Below are positions 7,478 to 15,114 of a stretch of 52,437 bases of DNA, piece after piece (the stretch's first letter is position 1; each line of letters opens with the position of its first letter). Made by a program: the position numbers and the translations under genes. The stretch is taken from positions 1 to 52,437 of the forward strand of contig JAGONM010000027.1 of the NCBI GenBank assembly GCA_017993055.1, given 5' to 3'. The notes beneath the pieces were generated by a model. It was not told the origin of the DNA. It was given only the letters and a program-made list of their open reading frames with translations, and did not search any database. The stretch is from Armatimonadota bacterium (GTDB lineage: Bacteria; Armatimonadota; UBA5829; DTJY01).

Positions 7478-8050
7478 ATGGGCTTTCGCGATAGCTCGGA
7501 GGCGGCTGCCCGAGCGACCGATCCCGATCTGGAGTTGGTCCGGGCGTTTGCCTCCGGGCAAGCCGATGCATTCGATCAACTGTACGATCGGCACAACCGG
7601 TTCGTGTACAATGCCTGTCTGGGGATACTGGGCGATCCTGACGATGCGCGGGATGCGGTGCAGGAGACCTTCGTGCAGCTCTGGAAATCGCTGCCGAAGT
7701 TCAGCGGCCGAAGCAAGTTCTCGACCTGGCTATACCGCATCGCGGTCAACAAGTGCATGGACTTCCTGCGGGGGAAGCCCAAATGGGCGGGCGAGCTGCC
7801 CCTCGACCTTCCGTCAGACAGCGGCCCGCGTTCCGACGGGCTTCTGGAGCAGCAGGTCAGACAGACCGTCCTCAGGCTGAAACCCGAGTATCGGGCGGTC
7901 ATGGTTCTGTACTATTTTCAGCAGCTCTCCTATGATGAGATCGCTGAGAGCCTGGGATGCTCCTTCGATCAGGTTCGGATCAGGCTCTATCGGGCAAGGC
8001 AGGCGTTCCGGAAGCTCTATACCCAGGGGGGTGTCGGCAGTGAAGTGTAA
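7478..8050 (+). CDS. ECF RNA polymerase sigma factor
   Basis: 190 residues. Region 2 is at about 22-90, with AFDQLYDRHNRFVYNACLG and DARDAVQETFVQLWKSLPKF. Region 4 is at about 125-180, with YRAVMVLYYFQQLSYDEIAE and QVRIRLYRARQAFRKL forming the -35-reading helix-turn-helix. Regions 1 and 3 are absent, as in the extracytoplasmic-function class. The start is ATG 7478, with GGAGTG about 9 bases upstream. It overlaps the anti-sigma gene by 11 bases, which marks them as a regulatory pair. It probably controls the surrounding envelope genes, with the candidate promoter at 6550-6579 as one target. Confidence 0.95.
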   Translation: MGFRDSSEAAARATDPDLELVRAFASGQADAFDQLYDRHNRFVYNACLGILGDPDDARDAVQETFVQLWKSLPKFSGRSKFSTWLYRIAVNKCMDFLRGKPKWAGELPLDLPSDSGPRSDGLLEQQVRQTVLRLKPEYRAVMVLYYFQQLSYDEIAESLGCSFDQVRIRLYRARQAFRKLYTQGGVGSEV

Positions 8051-8903
8051 GCAAGTTTCCGCTCTGATCTCCGACTACGTTGACGGTCGCCTCAGTGAGA
8101 GGACCGCCCGCACGGTTCGCGACCACGTATCCTCATGCGCGCTCTGCCGGGAAGAACTGGCCGCCGAGAAGGCATCCGTCAATGCATTGACATCCCCGAT
8201 GACCGTATTCGCCGCCCCCGATGTCCTCTCGCAGGTCAAGCGTCGGGTCAGTGCCACTCCGGTCGGTTCTCCGCGCCTCGGATGGCAGTGGGCGGCGGTC
8301 GTCCCAGTCTTGTTCTGTCTTGCTTGGTTTGCGTTTGCCGTCTCGAATCAGCAGGCGCCTCCGACGGGCGGCTCTGATCGTCCGGCGGTCGTGAATATGC
8401 CCTCGGAGCCAGCTCCATCCGATCAGTCGGAGGTGGCGAAACCGGCGCTGCCATCGGAGCCTGAGCGCCCGGCCCCGAGGCCGAAGCGGATCGTCGCGAG
8501 GAAGTACCCGACGAAGAGGGAGAGGCCCGCGCCGCCGCCTGCTTCTCCCGAGGCACTTGTGCCCGAGCCTGCCATCGAGTACCTCGTCGTCTACAATCAC
8601 CCCGGGCTGGGCGACGGCATGGACGGCCTCGCGGTCACGCCCGCCGATGCGGCGGAGGAGCCTGGCCCGAGTTCCTATTCGATACGCACAACCGATGAGT
8701 CTACCGGCGAGGTGACAGGCCTCTCCGTCTACATCCGCCGCGAAGGCGACTCAGAAGAGAACGCCAGAGTAGAGTTCCGCAGCGAAAGCGCTGGTTCTGA
8801 CCAGGACGAGCGCGAGAGGAGTTCGATAGATGAGAAGCCGCTTGATCATGCTTACGGCATTGCTTGTGGTGATCTGCGCCGGTGTGGCGTCGGGGCAGGT
8901 TGA
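8040..8903 (+). CDS. Membrane-bound zinc-finger anti-sigma factor
   Basis: 287 residues. The N-terminus carries the ZAS zinc-binding pattern: Cys3, then His29-xxx-Cys33-xx-Cys36 in DHVSSCALC. One membrane segment lies at about 83-102 (WAAVVPVLFCLAWFAFAVS). It is followed by a long Pro/Ala/Lys-rich linker and a small outer domain at about 180-260. The cytoplasmic zinc domain should hold the ECF sigma until a signal from the outside releases it. I chose GTG 8040 because an AGGGGGG SD lies 9 bases upstream and the overlap with the sigma gene is short. The end overlaps the next gene by 74 bases, an unusually long overlap. Confidence 0.88.
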   Translation: MKCKQVSALISDYVDGRLSERTARTVRDHVSSCALCREELAAEKASVNALTSPMTVFAAPDVLSQVKRRVSATPVGSPRLGWQWAAVVPVLFCLAWFAFAVSNQQAPPTGGSDRPAVVNMPSEPAPSDQSEVAKPALPSEPERPAPRPKRIVARKYPTKRERPAPPPASPEALVPEPAIEYLVVYNHPGLGDGMDGLAVTPADAAEEPGPSSYSIRTTDESTGEVTGLSVYIRREGDSEENARVEFRSESAGSDQDERERSSIDEKPLDHAYGIACGDLRRCGVGAG

Positions 8904-9675
8904 GAATGTGGCGGCCGTGAAGGCTGCCGATGACGAGCCCCGAATCGCGGACCTTCAACTCGCCAATACCGGCATACTGCAGGCCCTCGATATTCTGCTC
9001 GCCGGCACGGGTCGCAACTACATGGTCGCCCAGGGATCGGATGTCAGCGGCACAGTTAACGTCACCCTGCAGGATGTGCCTCTCGATACGGCGGTGAAGA
9101 CCGTGTTGCGCAGCGCCGGGCTTACGGCCTCCAGGGAGAACCGGACCTACTTCATCGAGCCGATCAAGCCGCCGGTCGTCGCGATGGTGCCTATGACACG
9201 CGCTCCGACGCTCACCGCCAAGCCGCCCATCGGCACCATGGATGTGAAGCCGTCGGGTACTGAGAAGGGCGTCAAGTTCGACATTCTGCTGGACAAGGCC
9301 AACGTGCTGGAGGCCATGCACCGCATATTCGAATCGGTCGGCCAGAACTATGTCATAGACACGGGCCTCGACAGCGCCTGGGCCGGTCCTCTCGGCCCGA
9401 GAATCAGCGCCCGCATGCGAGGCATTACCCTCGACGAGGCCGTCCAGGCCCTCGGCAGGAGCGCAGGTCTCGTGGTTGCCCATATCGGCAGCACCTACTC
9501 GGTTCGTCCGCCGGACGGCGCCCTGCCGTTCACATACGTTCCCGGCATCGGCGCGAAGCCGGGCAATCAGCTCGAGACCGCGCCGGTCTGCGGCAGGTGC
9601 GGGCGGGCTCTCGATCCGTCGTGGCTCTACTGTCCTCAGTGCGGCGGGCGGACTCGGGCCGCGACGACCAACTGA
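8830..9675 (+). CDS. Exported protein with two STN-like domains and a C-terminal zinc ribbon
   Basis: 281 residues. A signal peptide occupies about 1-22. The first STN-like domain is at about 38-110 (GTVNVTLQDVPLDTAVKTVL). The second is at about 147-226 (LLDKANVLEAMHRIFESV, then ITLDEAVQALGRSAG). The last 30 residues carry two CxxC pairs (Cys254-GR-Cys257 and Cys268-PQ-Cys271), a classic zinc ribbon. A zinc ribbon on an exported protein is unexpected. The cysteines may bind metal or form disulfides outside the cell. ATG 8830 has GAGGAG upstream and lies inside the end of the anti-sigma gene, so the two are coupled. It is related in domain type to the protein at 6665-7426. Confidence 0.8.
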   Translation: MRSRLIMLTALLVVICAGVASGQVENVAAVKAADDEPRIADLQLANTGILQALDILLAGTGRNYMVAQGSDVSGTVNVTLQDVPLDTAVKTVLRSAGLTASRENRTYFIEPIKPPVVAMVPMTRAPTLTAKPPIGTMDVKPSGTEKGVKFDILLDKANVLEAMHRIFESVGQNYVIDTGLDSAWAGPLGPRISARMRGITLDEAVQALGRSAGLVVAHIGSTYSVRPPDGALPFTYVPGIGAKPGNQLETAPVCGRCGRALDPSWLYCPQCGGRTRAATTN

Positions 9676-9860
9676 AGCGGTTCGGACAATACCGTCTACT
9701 CCTGAAGACCCGTCCTCGAACGGATGCATGCAGACCGCTTGCTGAGTATCCCCACGCTTAGTGAAGGCTTGCTTAGTAAATATTTCCCCTGTTTCCGCGC
9801 CTTTTTTTCCCAAACACGCCCTTTTGGCCCGAAACTTGCAATATGACCACGTGAGTACCG

Positions 9861-9898
9861 GCCCTGTCCGCCGACCGATGAGGTCGGCAGGACCGGGC
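9861..9898 (+). promoter_or_regulatory. Long hairpin in the 9676-9916 leader
   Basis: GCCGACC (9870-9876) pairs with GGTCGGC (9882-9888) across a GATGA loop. The stem continues through GTCC/GGAC and GCCC/GGGC with one bulge and one mismatch. It lies 19 bases before the start of the PEP-CTERM gene, close to its ribosome binding site. The rest of this gap holds a T7 run (9804-9810) and a repeated GCTTAGT. Confidence 0.5.
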
Positions 9899-9916
9899 GG
9901 AAAGGTCGTGGTCCAT

Positions 9917-10705
9917 ATGAGAGTTCATCATTGGATCGGAGCGTTACTCTGCGTCCTGATGCTCTGCCACCCCGTGGCCTGCGAGGCCGCGACGGCGCGC
10001 GTCGGGATGCCCCCGGGATCATTCCTGACCAAGCCGGTCAGTAATCCCGAGGATCTGGCGAGGCTCATCGAGACCGACAAGCGTGTTGCAGAGAGGTATT
10101 CGCGTCTCTTCTTCATGAATGCCGAGAAGCTCGCCGCATACGTCAGGACGAACCTGCGAGTTGGTCAGCTGAACAGCACGGGAAAGTACACCACCTATTA
10201 CATCTCAAAGGGTGACCGCATCCTCGTGCATCAGAAGACCTTCAAGGCAGGTCGCAGGATGCTGTTCGGTCCTGATGGTAGACCCATCATGGATCTCGAG
10301 TGCGGCAACCCGCTTGTCAAGACGCTGCCACAGGTGGTTGCGCAGGTGAAGCCTGTGCAGCAGGAGATCGTCCTGCCGCCGGCGGAAGCGCCGCCTGCGG
10401 TCGTCGAGCTTCCGACAGAGCCGCCGGTTGTCGAGGCTCCTGTTCAGGAGGCCCCGGTGATCGCGCAGCAGATGACCGTGCCTGAGCCGCAAGTCGAAGT
10501 CCTGGGCGTGCCGCCGGTGGAGTTCTCGTCGGCAGCTTCACTGCTCAGCAAGGCAATCCTGCCGGGCCTTCTCACTGCCGCGGCGGCATCGGCCGTCTTC
10601 AGCGGCGGCGGAGGGACTCCCGTGCCTGAGCCGTCGGGGATGATCGCTCTCGGCTCGTGCGTGATCGGGCTTGCGATGGGTGTCCGATTCCGTCGCAGAC
10701 GCTGA
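9917..10705 (+). CDS. Exported PEP-CTERM protein
   Basis: 262 residues. The signal peptide covers about 1-25. Residues 30-135 form a folded part (GKYTTYYISKGDRILVHQKT). Residues 140-200 are a Pro/Val/Glu-rich linker of repeated PPV/VEAP units. The end is a textbook PEP-CTERM tail: VPEPSG at 236-241, a membrane segment (IALGSCVIGLAMGV), then the basic RFRRRR. Such tails are recognised by an exosortase, which would have to be encoded elsewhere. The protein would be delivered to the cell surface or an extracellular matrix. I chose ATG 9917 because it opens the signal peptide. The frame is open from 9761, but that stretch holds the hairpin. Confidence 0.85.
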   Translation: MRVHHWIGALLCVLMLCHPVACEAATARVGMPPGSFLTKPVSNPEDLARLIETDKRVAERYSRLFFMNAEKLAAYVRTNLRVGQLNSTGKYTTYYISKGDRILVHQKTFKAGRRMLFGPDGRPIMDLECGNPLVKTLPQVVAQVKPVQQEIVLPPAEAPPAVVELPTEPPVVEAPVQEAPVIAQQMTVPEPQVEVLGVPPVEFSSAASLLSKAILPGLLTAAAASAVFSGGGGTPVPEPSGMIALGSCVIGLAMGVRFRRRR

Positions 10706-10765
10706 TCCGCAGTAACCAGGCAGTTGTAACGCTGATTCGATCCGAAATCGCTACATGACTAATAC

Positions 10766-10802
10766 CGCACCGGGCTGCAGCCACCCCGTGCATCCCGGTG
10801 CG
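10766..10802 (+). promoter_or_regulatory. Perfect 9-bp hairpin after the PEP-CTERM gene
   Basis: CGCACCGGG (10766-10774) pairs with CCCGGTGCG (10794-10802). No T-run follows, so it is not a standard terminator. It is the first element of a 378-base non-coding stretch (10706-11083) that also carries TGTAACG at 10725 and the structured element at 10857-10997. Confidence 0.5.
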
Positions 10803-10856
10803 GGACGGCCCTTGCGCATCACTCACGCGCAGGTCCGACGCAGATCGCTCGTCACT

Positions 10857-10997
10857 GGAGGTCACAGGGGCACCCTCCGGCGGCATATGCAGGTCCGTTT
10901 CCAGGACGGGAGTCCGTGGGTATAACGCCGTTGGCGTTCACCCTCACCCGTATCGGACCTGCCGCATGATGACCTCATGCCGCTGGAAGACACCTCC
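10857..10997 (+). ncRNA. Candidate structured RNA / riboswitch-like leader of the M48 peptidase gene
   Basis: A 9-bp stem (GCAGGTCCG 10889-10897 with CGGACCTGC 10954-10962) closes a three-way junction. One arm is GGAC-GGGA-GTCC (10904-10915), with a GNRA-type loop. The other runs 10916-10947: GTG/CAC and GGGT/ACCC, then AACGCC-GTT-GGCGTT. A fourth hairpin follows (GCATGA 10964-10969 with TCATGC 10975-10980). GAGGTCA (10858-10864) can pair with TGACCTC (10970-10976), which competes with that hairpin, and GGAGGT (10857-10862) can also pair with ACCTCC (10992-10997). Such exclusive pairings suit a switch. It matches no riboswitch consensus I remember. Pairing was read by eye. Confidence 0.5.
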
Positions 10998-11083
10998 GGC
11001 AATGCACAGGGAGTTTTTCCTGTCGCCTGCGATATCGCCCGATTGAAGGGCGGTTCGCCGATGCATGAGAGGAAGGTGCCGCT

Positions 11084-12262
11084 ATGCGATTCGTAACGCG
11101 CGCCCTGGTCAACACCGTTCCATTATTCGTCTTTGCATTCGTGGTCCTCTTGGCGCTGCCATCCGCGGCGCCCGCGCAGAGTATCGGAGACGCCGAGATT
11201 CTGATGGGGCGCAGGGCTGTCCGAGAGGTCGAGAAGAACATCAAGCTGGTCGAAGACCCGGATATCCTGCTCAGGGTCAGGACCATCGGCGCTGCGGTCG
11301 CCCATGCCGCCAATTCCCTCGAGGTGCCGTCAACCTATGGCACGGGCTCGATCACCGAGTTCAAGTACACCTTCAAGGTGATTGACACCGATGAAGTCAA
11401 CGCCTTCTGCCTCCCGGGGGGATACGTATACATCCACAAGGGTCTGCTCGACTATGTCGAGTCCGACCACGAACTGGCGGGCGTGCTCGCCCACGAGATC
11501 GCACACGCGGCCCACCACCACATGGCCTATCTCATCAGAGAGCAGGGCCGGCTCGACACGCGCATCGCACTCGTCCTCCTCGCAGGCATAGTCGGCAATG
11601 TTGACACGAAGGACCTGGGTCACGTGCTGGTCGGCGCCCAACTCGTCAGGATCGCCTTCTCCAGCGGATACGGTCAGGAGGCAGAGGCCGATGCCGACCG
11701 CACGGCGATAGCCTATGTGCAGGCGGCGGGGTACAACCCGGTCGGTCTGCTGACCTTCATGGAGCGCCTGGCGCGCGACCACGCCGCCAAGCCTCAGATG
11801 GACATGGGTATCTTCCGCACTCACCCGCTCTCGACCCACCGCGCCCGGGCGATCATCGCACAGATCGAGGGACTCGGGCTGCCGCTCAGGCGGCGTGAAG
11901 TCACCAACGCGGTCAAGGCCGTCGCGGAGAAGATCGAGGTTGACGGCAGACGGGAATGCTGTGTCAAGCTCGGCGGCAGCGTGATCCTCCGCCCCGCTCC
12001 GGTAGGCGGCGTACTCACCGCCGAGGAGCGCGCCGATGCCATCGCCGCCGGGATCAACCGGCTGCTCGATCAGGAGCCTCCGATTCGCCGGATCAAGCTC
12101 GATTCCGACGGGCGTACCGTGTCGGTCTGTGGCGAGCCTGTGTTCGCGGTCACGGAGCAGGACGCCGCTCTGAGTGGCAAGAGTCCGGCGGAACTCGCCG
12201 AGCAGGCCGCAGAGACCCTCCGGACCTTCGTATGGCGTCAGACGGTTTTGGCCACGTACTGA
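11084..12262 (+). CDS. Exported M48-family metallopeptidase
   Basis: 392 residues. A signal peptide spans about 1-32 (ending SAAPAQS). The catalytic zinc motif is His137-Glu-x-x-His141 (LAHEIAHAAHHH), and a downstream Glu near 199 in GQEAEADADRTA is the third ligand. This is the pattern of Oma1/BepA-type M48 peptidases, which check or degrade damaged envelope proteins. The last 95 residues (from about 295) form an alpha/beta domain (RIKLDSDGRTVSVCGEPVFAV) with no clear name. ATG 11084 has a GAGGAAGG SD. Its place in an ECF sigma cluster fits a role in envelope quality control. Confidence 0.9.
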   Translation: MRFVTRALVNTVPLFVFAFVVLLALPSAAPAQSIGDAEILMGRRAVREVEKNIKLVEDPDILLRVRTIGAAVAHAANSLEVPSTYGTGSITEFKYTFKVIDTDEVNAFCLPGGYVYIHKGLLDYVESDHELAGVLAHEIAHAAHHHMAYLIREQGRLDTRIALVLLAGIVGNVDTKDLGHVLVGAQLVRIAFSSGYGQEAEADADRTAIAYVQAAGYNPVGLLTFMERLARDHAAKPQMDMGIFRTHPLSTHRARAIIAQIEGLGLPLRRREVTNAVKAVAEKIEVDGRRECCVKLGGSVILRPAPVGGVLTAEERADAIAAGINRLLDQEPPIRRIKLDSDGRTVSVCGEPVFAVTEQDAALSGKSPAELAEQAAETLRTFVWRQTVLATY

Positions 12263-12300
12263 TCCCGGGCTCTTGTGCCCATGCTCGGCCCTCAGTATGT

Positions 12301-12329
12301 TTGGCGCGCATCCTCCGCGTGGGTATACC
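12301..12329 (+). promoter_or_regulatory. Promoter of the Spy-like gene
   Basis: TTGGCG (12301-12306), a 17-base spacer, then TATACC (12324-12329), 35 bases before the start codon. Confidence 0.6.
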
Positions 12330-12363
12330 CTGTGTGATCCCCAAACACGGAGGTGGAATCGAG

Positions 12364-13113
12364 ATGAGACGGATTTTGTATGTTGTTGTGGCGATGCTCC
12401 TTCTGGGAGTGCTGCCGGTTCTTGGCCAGAACGATCCCAATGTGGGTGGCGGCATGGCTCCCCAGCCGGGGATGCCCGGCATGGGCGGGCAGGGAATGAT
12501 GGGTGGAGGCATGGGCCGCGGCATGATGGGCGGCATGGGCGGTGGCCAGGGAATGATGGGTCCCGGGGCGATGGGCGGCATGTGCCCCATGATGGGCGGT
12601 CAGGGCATGATAGGCGGCGGTGGCATGGCGCCCGACCAGTGCCTGATGATGCACATCCAGTCGCTTGGACTGACTGACGACCAGATGAGCCGACTGCGAC
12701 CCAGCATGACAGAGTACCAGAAGGAGATGATCAGCCTGAACAGCCAGATTCAGGTCAAGCAGATCGATCTCCATACTATGCTGATGGCGAACAACGTGGA
12801 CATGAAGAAGGTAGAAACCCAGGTGCGGGACATCAATCGCATGCAGGGTGACCTTCAGCTGGCCGGGATTCGGGCATTCGAGGCCGGAAAGAAGATACTC
12901 ACCCCGGAGCAGACCCGGATGCTTCACCAGCAGATGGGCAACTGCACCGGCTCCTGCCCCATGATGGGTGCCCCGGGCATGATGGGTGGCCGGGGTGTGA
13001 TGGGTGGTCAGGGCATGATGCGCGGTCCGGGCATGGCGGACGGAATGCCGGGATCCGGGGGCATGGCTCCCGGCGCTCCCATGACGCCTTCGGCTCCTCC
13101 GCCCAACCGGTAG
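12364..13113 (+). CDS. Met/Gly-rich Spy/CpxP-like periplasmic protein
   Basis: 249 residues. The signal peptide is at about 1-21. Residues 25-90 are packed with GMMGGGM, GMGGQGM and MCPMMGG units. Residues 95-195 form a helical LTxxQ-type domain (SLGLTDDQMSRLRPSM, ILTPEQTRMLHQQM), as in Spy and CpxP chaperones or metal sensors. The tail again has CPMMG and GMMGG repeats. Methionine clusters with CxxxxCPMM motifs suggest copper or silver binding in the periplasm, an inference from composition. ATG 12364 is preceded by GGAGG. It is the last gene before the hairpin at 13157-13190 and has its own promoter. Confidence 0.8.
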   Translation: MRRILYVVVAMLLLGVLPVLGQNDPNVGGGMAPQPGMPGMGGQGMMGGGMGRGMMGGMGGGQGMMGPGAMGGMCPMMGGQGMIGGGGMAPDQCLMMHIQSLGLTDDQMSRLRPSMTEYQKEMISLNSQIQVKQIDLHTMLMANNVDMKKVETQVRDINRMQGDLQLAGIRAFEAGKKILTPEQTRMLHQQMGNCTGSCPMMGAPGMMGGRGVMGGQGMMRGPGMADGMPGSGGMAPGAPMTPSAPPPNR

Positions 13114-13156
13114 TGGCATGCGGCCTGCCGCAGGTCAGTGCAAGGAACGAATAATA

Positions 13157-13190
13157 AGGCAGGCAAGCGGTAAGCTTGCCTGCCTTTGCT
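13157..13190 (+). terminator. Terminator at the end of the envelope cluster
   Basis: A perfect 12-bp stem (AGGCAGGCAAGC 13157-13168 with GCTTGCCTGCCT 13174-13185, loop GGTAA) is followed by TTGCT. On the minus strand it is followed by TTATTATT, so it may work both ways. Confidence 0.85.
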
Positions 13191-13227
13191 GTCTCATTGG
13201 CAATCCCCCGGCGACGCCTCCGACGCG

Positions 13228-13256
13228 TTGACTCCGGCCCCCGTATGTGATAGAAT
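13228..13256 (+). promoter_or_regulatory. Promoter of tRNA-Ser
   Basis: TTGACT (13228-13233), a 17-base spacer, then TAGAAT (13251-13256), 19 bases before the mature tRNA. Confidence 0.8.
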
Positions 13257-13275
13257 CCCGCGTGCCCGAACGTAC

Positions 13276-13367
13276 GGAGCGGTGTCCGAGTTGGTCTAAG
13301 GAGCACGACTGGAAATCGTGTAGCGGGGATGACTCGCTCGTGGGTTCGAATCCCACCCGCTCCGCCA
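13276..13367 (+). tRNA. tRNA-Ser (anticodon GGA)
   Basis: A 92-base class II tRNA. The acceptor stem is GGAGCGG with CCGCTCC, followed by G and an encoded CCA. The anticodon stem CACGA/TCGTG encloses the loop CTGGAAA with anticodon GGA at 13311-13313, which reads UCC and UCU. A long variable arm, as required for serine, follows. The T-arm is GTGGG-TTCGAAT-CCCAC. It has its own promoter and stands alone. Confidence 0.97.
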
Positions 13368-13458
13368 CTTACATGCCTCGCCCCTTCGCTACCACAAGGA
13401 ATGTCAGCCGCGCAGGTGGAAGATTAGTCCTGTTTCCACTCTCCTGAGGAGGCATATC

Positions 13459-15039
13459 GTGGCATTCTCCGTCCGGACGGCCGTCTGCTCAGTCGCGCTG
13501 TTCCTTGTACTGGCATATCCTTCCGCAGCTGCGGAGAAAGGGGATCCTTCGATGACCGGCGCGAAGATCACCGTCCATACCGATCGCGCTATCGGTACGA
13601 TCAGCCCCAACATATACGGCCACTTCACCGAGCACATCGGCGGGGTGATTTACGACGGCATATGGGTCGGCAAGGACTCGAATGTGCCGAACATAGACGG
13701 CATACGCAGGGACCTGGTAGACTACATGAAGCGCCTGAGTCCGCCCGTCATCCGTTGGCCGGGCGGATGCTTCGCCGACAAGTACCACTGGATGGACGGC
13801 ATCGGCCCTGCTGATCAGCGTCCGAAGCGGTACGGCCGATGGTCCGATGTCACCGAGCCGAACACCTTCGGCACGCACGAGTTCGTCCGCTTCTGCAGGC
13901 TTGTCGGCGCGGAGCCGTATCTCGCCGGCAATGTCGGCGCAGGCACGGTCGAGGAGTTCCAGTCGTGGATCGAGTACTGCAACGCCCCCGCCGGCGGAAC
14001 GACCATGGCTGAACTCCGCGGGAAGAACGGCTCGAAGGAGCCGTTCGACGTCAAGTACTGGGGCGTCGGCAACGAGGCATGGGGCTGCGGCGGCACGTTT
14101 ACCCCGGAGGACTACTGCACCGAGTACCGCAAGTTCAGCACATGGCTCCCCGGCTACGGCAAGCCGCTCTACCTTATCGGCTGCGGGCCGAACGGGAACG
14201 ACGTGAGTTGGACGAAGCGCTTCTTCACCAAGTTTCGAGACTACGCCGGCGCTCCGATTGACGGCTGGGCGCCGCACTACTACTGCGGATCTACCGGAAG
14301 CGCGCTGGAGTTCACCGAGGACCAGTGGTACGAGCTAATCGCCCGAGGAGCCGAGATGGAGAAGCTGGTCAACGACCAGTGGAACGCCCTTGCGGAGTTC
14401 GATCCTGAGCACCACATCAAGCTGATCGTTGATGAGTGGGGCTGTTGGCACCCGCCCGGTACCGAGATCAATTGGGCGCATCTCTTCGAGCAGATGAGCA
14501 CCATGCGCGATGCCGAGGTGGCCGCCATCACTCTCGACATCTTCAACCGCAACTGCGACAAGGTGGCCATGTCGTGCGTTGCCCAACTCGTGAGCAACCT
14601 GCACTCTCTATTCCTCGCGGACGGGCCGAAGTTCGTCGCTACGCCTAACTTCTACGTGTACGAGATGTACAAAGTCCACCAGGGAGCGACCGGAGTCGGC
14701 ATCGAGATCGCGTCGCCGATCGTTGATTTCAAAGTCGGCGATCAGGCACGGACCTTCGCGAGCCTGCTCGGATCGGCATCGGTCTCCGGCAAGAAGATGC
14801 ACATCTCCGTCGTCAACACCGACGTCCGCCGGGCCGTCGAGACCGACGTCGATCTCGGCGTGACGGTCACGGGGGGACGGCAGACCGTGCTGGCCGGCGG
14901 AGACATACACGCGCACAACACGTTCGAGCAGCCGAACGAGGTCGTCTTGATCTCGTCGCCGCTCGCGGTCACCGGGAGCACGTTCAAGCATAGGTTCCTG
15001 CCCGCCTCGATTACGATGCTGGAGCTGGAGTTGCAGTGA
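13459..15039 (+). CDS. Secreted GH51 alpha-L-arabinofuranosidase
   Basis: 526 residues. A signal peptide (about 1-25) is followed by a TIM barrel and C-terminal beta-sandwich. Diagnostic GH51 features are NIYGHFTEHIGG, RWPGGCFADKYHW, WGVGNEAWGCGG with the acid/base Glu206, and LIVDEWGCWH with the nucleophile Glu326. The enzyme removes terminal arabinofuranose from arabinoxylan or arabinan side chains. Many GH51 enzymes are cytoplasmic, and the export signal here points to extracellular or periplasmic action. GTG 13459 is preceded by GAGGAGG. Together with the sugar importer at 27784-34032 it suggests plant polysaccharide use. Confidence 0.93.
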   Translation: MAFSVRTAVCSVALFLVLAYPSAAAEKGDPSMTGAKITVHTDRAIGTISPNIYGHFTEHIGGVIYDGIWVGKDSNVPNIDGIRRDLVDYMKRLSPPVIRWPGGCFADKYHWMDGIGPADQRPKRYGRWSDVTEPNTFGTHEFVRFCRLVGAEPYLAGNVGAGTVEEFQSWIEYCNAPAGGTTMAELRGKNGSKEPFDVKYWGVGNEAWGCGGTFTPEDYCTEYRKFSTWLPGYGKPLYLIGCGPNGNDVSWTKRFFTKFRDYAGAPIDGWAPHYYCGSTGSALEFTEDQWYELIARGAEMEKLVNDQWNALAEFDPEHHIKLIVDEWGCWHPPGTEINWAHLFEQMSTMRDAEVAAITLDIFNRNCDKVAMSCVAQLVSNLHSLFLADGPKFVATPNFYVYEMYKVHQGATGVGIEIASPIVDFKVGDQARTFASLLGSASVSGKKMHISVVNTDVRRAVETDVDLGVTVTGGRQTVLAGGDIHAHNTFEQPNEVVLISSPLAVTGSTFKHRFLPASITMLELELQ

Positions 15040-15086
15040 TCAGCCATCGGTCTTCAGCAGCCATTACGCTCGACTGGCCGCCGATG

Positions 15087-15107
15087 ACTGACAACTGACA
15101 ACTGAGG
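15087..15107 (+). repeat. Three tandem 7-base units
   Basis: ACTGACA, ACTGACA, ACTGAGG in direct order, just before the ribosome binding region of the gene at 15115. It is short and may be chance. Confidence 0.5.
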
Positions 15108-15114
15108 ACTCGAT

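Noticed and set aside
10841-10960. c-di-GMP or other known riboswitch in the M48 leader
   Set aside because: I compared it by eye with the GEMM, TPP, cobalamin, glycine, ZTP and THF consensus cores as I remember them. The conserved core bases are missing.
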